From Lycorma delicatula (lineage: Eukaryota; Arthropoda; Insecta; Hemiptera; Fulgoridae), in contig NC_134458.1 of the NCBI RefSeq assembly GCF_047948215.1, positions 86,817,260 through 86,881,259 on the forward strand: a stretch of 64,000 nt of DNA. The letters are read 5' to 3'. A program made the position numbers and the translations under genes. Of the stretch, positions 56,011 through 64,000 are shown one piece after another. The notes below the pieces were generated by a model. That model made no database searches. It saw only the letters and a program-made list of their open reading frames with translations, and was not told where the DNA came from. Within the stretch, counting starts at the first letter, position 1. Each line of letters starts with the position of its first letter.

Positions 56011-57013
56011 CAAATTTCAATTAAGTATTAATAACAGTATTACAATCAACAATGAAAACAGTCGTACAAAAAAAGAATTTGAAAATTTTCAATAATAAAA
56101 AATTCTAAATATCGTACAAAAAAGGATTGTACAATAATAATTATATTTCTAATTTAGTGTTATTATAGGTACAATATACCATCAAGCACAAGTTAGATTT
56201 TTTAGTTTAAATCTACCTAAATTAACTATAGATTTTACCTTAATTAAAACTGTTATTGTTTGCAATCCTTATTTATTGAATTATTAATACAAATTGTGTA
56301 AAAATTAATTATAACTAATAAAACATGAAAAATGGTATTAAATAAACGTGCATAAATAAAGGTACAACAATTATTATTGTTGCCCTATTAGATGGGTGTA
56401 AATGTTTTCAGATTCAGTAGTAATGCAGTCAAGATCTTCTCCAGTACAAGTTTTTATTTTCATTGTATGCACTGCAGATAGATATACAAAAGGAGAATAA
56501 TAATCCTGGTTTTACATGGTGAAACCAGCCATAGTAAGTTTTAATTATTAAAGCTATTTTTTAGTTAACTCAGTTGGTCCTTGGTCCCTTTGCACCCTTA
56601 AGACAGGAAGCAGAATCCCTAGACTAGCTCACAGGCAGATTTTCCACTCCACTGATTTTTGCTAAAGCGTCAGCTGTCCACCAGCAGCCAGTTATTACCA
56701 GCATGCTGCCATACATGAATACGGAATGACAGCCAATGCAGTTCATAATACTTAACCAAGTAAAAAATAATAAAAAACGAGTTGTTTGTAAGGTAAGTGG
56801 GAAGAAATAACCATAAAGAAAATTAAGTCCTGAAAGTAGTCTTTTCTAGGTATTCATAAAAATTTCATTGTCTAAAACATGGTAGCATTTAAAATTAAAA
56901 AACTTGTTTTATTTGTAATGCTTATTATACAAAATATGTCAGTAAACACTGTTAAATCTATTTCAGGTGTTCATTTAATTTATCATTGTAGTTTGTGACA
57001 TGTTTTTTTGCAG
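56011..57013. other. synaptojanin intron, no gene
   Basis: AT-rich; a less AT-rich patch at 56,570-56,770 may be a decayed repeat. Acceptor tgtttttttgcag. Confidence 0.45.
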
Positions 57014-57122
57014 ATCTTGTCAATGTGTGTGATGGATCAGATCTTGGTACTTCTGTTGATATATTTGCAATCGGCTTTGAAGAAATTGTTGATTTAAATG
57101 CAAGTAATATAATGGCAGCCAG
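57014..57122 (+). CDS. Synj: synaptojanin exon (5-phosphatase domain)
   Basis: 109 nt. Acceptor ttgcag|atct, donor gccag|gtgtgt. Completes an Asn codon and leaves two bases of a Ser codon. Encodes NLVNVCDGSDLGTSVDIFAI then GFEEIVDLNASNIMAA. GFEE(I/M)V(D/E)LNA is the synaptojanin/OCRL-type motif in which Glu and Asn contact the catalytic metal and substrate phosphate. The NLVNVCDGSDLG lead-in differs from vertebrate forms. Confidence 0.94.
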
Positions 57123-57911
57123 GTGTGTTCTTATCATAAAACGCTTTTTTTATTTTACACTATAGTTTTATATATACTAACAATTTTTGGCATTAGATGA
57201 CGCCATCTAAGAACTAACTACAGCAGTAGATCACCTACTACATTAATACCTAATTTTCTTTTGCAGAAAAATTATTGAAAGAAATATTGTTTTTTTTCAT
57301 TATCTTGATTGCTGCATTTTTCATTAATTTTTAACTTTATCATTCAATGCTTATGTATTTGTCACATTTCACATCTCCAGTTATTTCATTTGTTTTCTAA
57401 TCTTTTCACCTCCTCTATAGTATTTAATTTTTATATTTCCTTTGTCATCAAATTAATTGACCTTAGTTGTTTAGCATGTACATCCCAGCAACCAAATTTA
57501 TCTACTGCCACAAATTACTGTTTTTCTAAATATTCATTTTAAAATCTCTTTCTTCCAGAATTCAAGCCAACTGTTTTGTTTCACTACATGTAAAAAAAAT
57601 GTTATTCTTTCCCTCTTGGATTTTCCTGTAGCTGATGTTTGTGTTATTAAGAGCTATACTTTGTTCAGATATTAAACATATCCCTTAATAGATCTGACCG
57701 TAGTAGAGTTCTTTTTTTCCAAGAAAACTCCCTTTGTTTATTCTAACGTGCTTTTGTTGTCTTCCTTTCTTCATCCATCTTCCATAATTTTACTACCTAA
57801 ATAGAAAAATTCCTAAACTTATTCTGATCCTTTATTTTATTTGCCTCATTGTTGTGCTTCATTCAAATTAGTTTTACTTTATTCTTATCTATATTCTAGT
57901 TTTTTTTTCTA
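57123..57911. other. synaptojanin intron before the mariner
   Basis: AT-rich, no frame recognised. Ends in the TA that serves as the mariner target. Confidence 0.5.
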
Positions 57912-59090
57912 CAAGGTATATTCATAAAGTAAGGGCCGTTTGGTCATTAATAAAAATTAACTCATGAGAAAAGGTTTCTACTTACAGTTTTAGTTTACTA
58001 TATATCTATTTCACTTTTCCATGTAGTCGCCATTCAGTTCTAAGCACTTTTCATAATGCTGTCCCAGTTTTATTTACTTCTCTGCATAGAAGTTTGCTGC
58101 CTGGGAATTGAACCAGTTGACAACGGAAGTCTTGAGTTCCTCATCATTTTCAAACCTTTGTCCACCAAGTCACTTTTTCAAATGCAAGAAGAGGAAGTAG
58201 TTGCTAGGTGCAAGGTCAGGACTATATGGAGGGTGGTCAAAAAGTTCCTGATGAAAATCTTGAATCTTCTTCATGGTTAAGGCAGCAGTGTGAAGACGCA
58301 GTTGTCGTGAAGGAGAATTATGCTGGATGACAGTTTTCCATGTTGTCGATTCTGGATCGCACTTCTCAGTTTGGTACATGTCAGCTGTAGTTATTGATCC
58401 ACGTTCCATGAAATCAACCAAACTGACACCATCCAAAAAAACCGTAGCTAACATTATTTTTCAACTCGAGTACAAAGATTGCTTAAACTTTTTCGGTTTT
58501 GAGGAACTTCAGTGATGCCACTGCATCGATTGTTGTTTCGATTCTGTGTTGGTGTAGGATATCCACATCTCGTCGCCCGTAACAGTGGGAAAACAAATCA
58601 TCCCCATCTCTTTGATAGCGGTCCAAAAACGTTCGTCCACTGCACATTCTTTGCTCTTTGAGTTGGTTGGTGAGAATTTTTGGTACCCAGCTTGCACACA
58701 ATTTGTAATATCTGAGCTTTTCTGTGACAGTTGTGTGGATAGAGGTGCATATAACGTGCAGAAATTCATCAGCCAGAGCACTAGCATCAGATTGACATCA
58801 GTCAATCGCCGATCAAATTGCAGTTTGACTTTGTTGGTCTGAATTTCAGCAGCTGAAGATCCTTTTGCACACAAAATTCGATACACAGTGCGCACTTCAC
58901 AACTGGTGGGAGAAACGATTGTCGCAGACATTGTGATTTGCATTCACTGGCATGCAAATGACTACTAAATGAAAACAACTGCAGTGGCTTCATAAATAGC
59001 TGATAGATGGCCCTGCATGCGTGCAACTGTGTTCAGATCTGCTAATATTGAAATATAAGCCGATGGCCCTTACTTTATGAATATGCCTCA
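57912..59090 (-). mobile_element. mariner transposon with both terminal inverted repeats
   Basis: 1,179 bp flanked by TA on both sides. The left end (caaggtatattcataaagta) and the inverse of the right end (tgaggcatattcataaagta) match over about 25 bp, and both continue agggcc. The single transposase gene is on the - strand. Element size and TA target are those of mariner. The TIRs are well preserved, so the copy could in principle still be moved by a transposase supplied elsewhere, although its own gene is dead. Confidence 0.93.
58050..58980 (-). pseudogene. mariner transposase, inactivated
   Basis: Pieces in order: RILCAKGSSAAEIQ and a shifted FCVQKDLQLLKF (helix-turn-helix start), ASWVPKILTNQLKEQRM (the WVPHxLT-like signature), TVTGDEMWISYTNTESKQQS (first catalytic Asp in GDE), ATVFLDGVSLVDFMERGSIT, a shifted LHDN (second Asp) and YSPDLAPSNYFLFLHLKKWL. 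In the last motif the third catalytic Asp of YSPDLAPSD is Asn. It ends FYAEKLVKLGQHYEKCLELN then GDYMEK. At least three frameshifts plus the Asp-to-Asn change. Confidence 0.88.
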
Positions 59091-59601
59091 TATTAATGAA
59101 TTGAAATTCATTCATTATTTCTTCTCTCTCATCATTAGTTTCAGCTAATAGAAAAATATCACCAACAGAAATTACCATATAATTGTTTCTTCTTCTGTTG
59201 TGTCTGCGTTTAATTTTCATTTTCATAAACTCTCTTCCATATAAAAAATCAAAATTAAAGGGTTAAGATGTATTTCTATTCTGAGCTTGCCTTTTCTGAT
59301 GTAATCTTATCTTGACTATTTCATTCTCACAGAACTCTTCTTTGCCAATATTTCAGCATATTTTTCTTAAAATCATAGTGATTCCATTTCATTTCACGTT
59401 ATCACTCCAGTATTGGTAGACAATCTTACTTCCCCCTAAATATCTTGATTCCAAGATTCATGTGTTGATTAATTGCTTTTCTTGTCACTGCTCTTTTTGA
59501 AATCAAAATTGTGATCATCAAAGAACTGATTTTATTTAATTATTTCATATTTATTCTCTCATTAAATTATAAATAAGCTAATTAATTTGTTTTTCTAACA
59601 G
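59091..59601. other. remainder of synaptojanin intron
   Basis: AT-rich. Acceptor gtttttctaacag. Nothing else seen. Confidence 0.5.
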
Positions 59602-59789
59602 TTCAGAAAATGCAAAAGCTTGGGCAGATGAGCTTGAAAAAGTGTTGTCACGTGACAGACAGTATGTTCTTCTGACATATGTTCAGTTGGTTGGAGTCTG
59701 TTTATTTATATTTATTAAACCAGAACATACATCATTTATTCGAGATGTTGCTGTAGATTCTGTGAAAACTGGTTTAGGAGGTGCTGCAG
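59602..59789 (+). CDS. Synj: synaptojanin exon (5-phosphatase domain)
   Basis: 188 nt. Acceptor taacag|ttca, donor gcag|gttagt. Completes the Ser codon and leaves one base of a Gly codon. Encodes [39 protein letters not shown] and [20 protein letters not shown]. The LVGVCLF(V/I)F...[19 protein letters not shown] stretch is diagnostic of synaptojanin among 5-phosphatases. Confidence 0.97.
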
Positions 59790-60686
59790 GTTAGTTTATT
59801 TCCTTTCATTATTATTATTTTCTAACGCTTAACACCACACTATTTAACTTGTTTGTATGCCAGTGTCTGAGTGTACTTTTGTTTTATTGAAATCGTTAGT
59901 ATAAAATTACTATCTATGTATTTTATTTATACTGTATAAAAAGAAATTTATTACATTTTTTATAATTTGTCTTTTTACTTTACTTTGACTTTGATCAAGT
60001 CATTTAGTTTTAGTTTAAGAATCACAGTCATTATGGATGAGCTTAACAGAAAAATGAAATTGTTCTTTGTTACATTGCTTCTAAACTTTCCACTGGATTA
60101 CAGGAAATGCAAAATAATATACTGTTCTCTATACTCCAACTGTCTGCTCGATCATTACCATTTTGCTCTTTACAGTGACTGTAAATAGAAACTAAAAGCT
60201 ATATGCAGGCATTTATCGATATTTTTAATTTTTAATGTATTTCCCATAACATATTAATATATTTTCATGTTTGTATTTAAATAATTAATATGGATCTTAA
60301 TCGCATCTACATCTTATATTTTATTTTTGTATTTATAATTTATCTTTTAAAGACTAAGTAATGTATTATCATTACCAACCAGAATAAAAGATTTATTTAT
60401 TACAAGTCGCTGAGCTGTATCTGTGTGTTTCAACATAGCATGGGCATTAGACTCTTAAGTGTTGATGATGCTCACTTCATTAACTGAATATTAGATTAAT
60501 AAATTACGTTTAGTTATGATTCATATAGTTTTTGAATTTTTGTCATTTTTTATGAAAAAGAAGTTTTCTGTCTGTCTCTCTCTCACTCTCTCTCTCTCTG
60601 TGTATATGTGTGCACGCACAAGCATGCACATGTGTGTTAGTGCGGGTTATATATATATATGTATATGAATTCACACACACACGTGT

Positions 60687-60775
<89 letters not shown>

Positions 60776-61637
60776 CATACATACATACATACATACATAC
60801 ATACACACACACACATACACACATATACACACATATACACACACACATACACACACACACACACACATGTAAGCATTATCTAATTTAGAAGGGGTTTTTT
60901 ATATTGTAAGTTGTATGTTCTAATGTGGTATAATAATAAAATAAAGTTATTATGTGGTATCTGAAGGTAACCTATGTACTATGAATTAAAAATCTAACAG
61001 TTTTTCTTTCTTTATTGTTAGTTTTAAATTTCTGAATTTATTTGTATTATGTGTATTCTATATAATTAAATTCAGTGAAGAATAATAATATTTGAAATTT
61101 TCAAATTTTTAATAATTGTTTTATTGTTTATTCATTCATAGTTGTGTATAATGTTAATAATAACACCAGTTAAATAAAATCAAATTATTTACATATATTG
61201 AATTTTAAAAATCAGACTACAGCTTACTTTCTGAAATAAGGGAAAGCTATGCTCAGGAGGCTCATTAATTTATATTTATAAATTAAGAGATGAGGTTTTA
61301 TCATTTTATATTCAGTATGATACCTGTCATCTTCACCTTCAAAAGTATTAAGAAAATAGCAAATGGATTTGTTGTGTGTGTGTGTGTGTGTATGCGCGCG
61401 CAAACGTGCGCACGATTATAACTATGAAAACAGAACGAAAGAATGCTCAAATTTTATTAAAACTATCAACAATACTTTTAATTACATATGTATTTCATTG
61501 GGAAAAACATGTTTAGATTATTATCTGTATATAAAATAATTGTTAGATGTCATAATATGGTACTTTATGTGCCCTTTTTCTTCAGAGTGAGTCTTTACTG
61601 ATAAATATGCATGTATTAATCCATTTCTTAATTACAG
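59790..61637. other. synaptojanin intron with a large CA microsatellite
   Basis: AT-rich apart from the simple repeats at 60,575-60,868 and a (GT)n at 61,371-61,392. Acceptor cttaattacag. Confidence 0.6.
60575..60868. repeat. compound CT/CA/ATAC microsatellite
   Basis: A (CT)n block, then an uninterrupted (CA)n tract of about 80 bp (60,686-60,764), a (TACA)n tract (60,771-60,803) and more (CA)n. It gives spurious open frames of repeating His/Thr or Val/Cys on both strands. Confidence 0.97.
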
Positions 61638-61783
61638 GTAACAAAGGTGCTGCAGCTATAAGATTTGTTCTACATAGTACTTCATTATGCTTTGTTTGTT
61701 CACATTTTGCTGCTGGACAGTCTCAAGTTAGTGAAAGAAATGCTGATTATGCAGAAATAACTAGGAAGATCATCTTCCCTATG
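61638..61783 (+). CDS. Synj: synaptojanin exon, last visible (5-phosphatase domain)
   Basis: 146 nt. Acceptor ttacag|gtaa, donor ctatg|gtctgt. Completes the Gly codon and ends in phase 0 after FPM. Encodes [40 protein letters not shown] and TRKIIFPM. [18 protein letters not shown] is the catalytic-core His motif of the domain. The next exon should encode the GDFNYRI box and was not seen up to 64,000, so the following intron exceeds 2.2 kb. Confidence 0.97.
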
Positions 61784-64000
61784 GTCTGTTGTCTCATAAC
61801 AATTTAAATTTTAGATTAATTATTAACTAGTGACTACTGTATTACATTCATTGAGTTTGAAATACAAAAATTGTATGAACGTTTATAGAAATATAGCTGT
61901 GTGTTTTTGTGTAAAGATTAAAGTGATTAGAGAGAGTTATTCATACAAGAAATTAAAAGTATGGTAATTAGAGTTATAGTGCACTCTCGCTTTATTTTTA
62001 AGAACTTCAATTACCTCAATTCCCCCTTACATTTGACCTATTAATACCAAATTTTGTTGATAGAGGCCAGCATGTATACATACATTTATGCATACATACA
62101 GAATTTTTCAACCAAAATGTGTGGAATCAGGTCTCAAAGCATAAAAATACCAAATCCCAGGTGGGATCATTTCTTTAACAGATAATGACACTTTCTTTCT
62201 GTTATGTACTGTAACAACTAGGAAAATGAAAGTTAGAAAGTGTTAGGTCACGTGATTGCAGAAACCAGAACTGTTTTAAACTATCTCCTGCTGAAGTCAT
62301 CATCTAGATAAAGTAATAATAATTCAGTGTTTTGATGCGATTGAATTTTCCACTGAATGTATATTCAGTTTTTGAGTATTACCATTGTGTATTTAATATT
62401 TTCAATGACTGTAGAACCCATAATTTTTTATCTTGAAATTCCTATCCAGAGAACTATTTTCTCTTTGTAACAATTGCTAATAAGTGATGTGTGGTTTTCT
62501 GTACTTCACAATTAAATTTTTTACTGCACTTTTTGAGTGTAGGGAAACTCAGAATATTTTTCAAATATTATATTTTCAATATTTTTCATTTGTGCCTTGT
62601 GTGGAGATGTGTGGGGATAGAGCCACCATATTGGTGTTAAAACATTTCTACACTCAGTATGCATCAAGCTGTTGTAGCACATGGACTGTGATTTTTCTAC
62701 TTTATTTGTTATGAATTATTGAAATGCGTGCTTTAATATAAAATCCCGTGAGTTGTGAGGTGGTTCAGTGATTAGGTTTTTACTGGCAAAAAACTTCAAA
62801 CCAATTGAAATTCATCGGAAACTCTGTGAGGTGTACAGAGATGGAATAATGAGTGAAGGTGGAGTGAGACAGTGGTGCGTTCAGTTTAAAAATGGTTGCA
62901 CCAATGATCATGATGAGGACCGCAGTGGTCGGCCTAGCCTTGTGACTGATGAAGAAAATCAACAACAAAATTCGTGAAAATCGCCGCGTTATGATTACAG
63001 AGCTCTCACTTCATTTCCCCCAAATTTTACATAATTTTGCTGTATAAAATTGTATCGGGGAAGCTTGGTTGTTACAAGTTTTGTGCAAGATGGGTGCCAG
63101 AAATCAAGGCGGCAGATTTCTACAGAGAAGGAATTGAAAAGCTTGTGTATTGTTATGATAAGTGCCTCAATTTAAATAGCGACTATGTAGAAAAATAGTT
63201 TAAGATTGTCCCTTTCAAATGTATGTAGTAAAATTTCTTTTTTTTATTTGGTTGGTTTTTTATTTTAAAACATAAGTTACTTTCTGGACAGCCCTCTTAT
63301 TTTGTGAATTCATCACTAGATTTAATCCATACTCTACTAAAAATATATATTCTTCAATGTTAAATATATTGAAATCCACCATTCACATCCACACAAAATT
63401 AATTTCAAAGAAAATAATTAAAAGTCGATTCATAAACTCTTAAAGACAAGGAAGCAGGTTGAAGGAAAACAGAAGAGATGTTATACATGTATTTCATTAC
63501 ATGGGGATCAGTAAATTAGAGAGTGAAGTAAGTGAAGGACACAGAGCACACTCACTTGTAAATACTTTTTTTTTAATGCATTATACTACTCAAAGTAAGG
63601 TGGATCTTAATCCAAAATATTTTTAAATCAGATCTTTTTGACATACTATTGTAATTTCAGGATTTTTCATTACTGCAACTGTTTGGATCTTGTGCAGACA
63701 GTATGCCAAATAATTACTTCAATTGTATCAGGGGTATTCTGTCTGTTATCACTGGATTATATTGAAACTAGCATTGATATTTACATGAGGTTATACCCAA
63801 AATTTCCTGAAATATAACACTAAATACAATCACATCTTACATGATATTATTCACCACTGTCATCTTTGCAGTAGTTCTCTTGGGAGCTCAGACAGTAATG
63901 CCAGTGCTTCTCTCATGAATGGAATGCATCCTGAAAGTCTTTTATTGGTAAATGTGTTCAGTATTGCCAGAATCTTGTCTATCATATTAAATTTTTGCTC
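61784..64000. other. synaptojanin intron to the end of the window
   Basis: Contains the mariner remnant at 62,760-63,300. A patch at 62,000-62,170 (ttaataccaaattttgttga, later tcaggtctcaaagc) looks like a decayed repeat. No exon recognised. Confidence 0.5.
62760..63300 (+). mobile_element. second mariner, internally deleted
   Basis: The + strand N-terminus reads FLLAKNFKPIEIHRKLCEVY, MSEGGVRQWCVQFKNG and SGRPSLVTDEEN, the mariner helix-turn-helix region. It continues in a second frame NKIRENRRVMITELSLHFPQ and a third IVSGKLGCYKFCARWVPE. The protein then jumps to the extreme C-terminus KAADFYREGIEKLVYCYDKC with LNLNSDYVEK and a stop at 63,199. The whole catalytic core between WVP and the tail is missing (roughly 200 codons by comparison with the 57,912 element). 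The right TIR (inverse: gggctgtccagaaagtaac) is present near 63,272-63,296; no left TIR was found. Confidence 0.85.

Noticed and set aside
60543..60888. Overlapping open frames on both strands giving long His/Thr or Val/Cys strings
   Set aside because: They are translations of the CA/TG microsatellite and not genes.
61784..64000. Search for the next synaptojanin exon (GDFNYR box)
   Set aside because: No matching frame with an acceptor was found before the window ends.
1..64000. CRISPR array, operon structure, ribosome binding sites
   Set aside because: No regularly spaced repeat-spacer pattern and no compact gene arrays; intron-exon structure shows a eukaryotic genome.

Overview
The window looks like an AT-rich, transposon-laden animal genome and is almost certainly from an insect. 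It holds one recognisable host gene, synaptojanin, spread over nine exons on the + strand between 29,417 and 61,783. The exons have AG/GT splice borders and matching phases. They join to 1,362 nt (454 codons) running without a break from the middle of the SAC phosphatase domain into the inositol-5-phosphatase domain. The 5' exons (N-terminus and first half of SAC) and the 3' exons (catalytic 5-phosphatase motifs and proline-rich tail) were not found, so the gene extends past both edges. The intron upstream of the first visible exon would then exceed 29 kb. The mobile-element mix (R1-type, I-type and RTE LINEs, mariner, piggyBac, hAT, Penelope, a tRNA-derived SINE) fits an insect, perhaps hemipteroid or polyneopteran, but the order is inference.

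Region by region: 1-5,984 is AT-rich non-coding DNA. 5,985-8,340 is a rearranged R1-type LINE on the - strand (LINE D). 11,446-26,165 is a nested transposon stack. A BED-finger hAT element starts at 11,446 and is split by a + strand R1-type LINE (LINE A, about 12,311-23,137). LINE A is itself split by a 5.5-kb - strand LINE with RNase H (LINE B, 14,409-19,908) flanked by a perfect 13-bp target duplication. The hAT coding frame resumes at 23,138 and is cut again by another R1-type LINE (LINE C), which carries a further insert. A tRNA-derived SINE lies at 27,968-28,248.

The synaptojanin introns hold most of the rest: a 2.67-kb element with about 280-bp terminal inverted repeats and an unclassified protein (29,768-32,440), a nearly intact RTE LINE (34,256-37,520), a piggyBac fragment (37,870-38,450), a decayed LINE (42,800-45,568), two Penelope-like fragments in opposite orientation (46,130-48,885), a decayed DDE transposon (54,650-56,010), a mariner with both ends (57,912-59,090) and a second mariner with an internal deletion (62,760-63,300).

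The most unusual signals are (i) the TIR-bounded element with the uncharacterised protein, (ii) a recurring set of short perfect fold-backs (11-24 bp arms, 1-4 nt loops) that interrupt known coding frames and look like templated inverted insertions, and (iii) the multi-level nesting with its footprints preserved. No cellular operon, CRISPR array, rRNA or free-standing tRNA gene was seen. Almost all mobile-element reading frames are broken, so the only clearly functional gene is synaptojanin.
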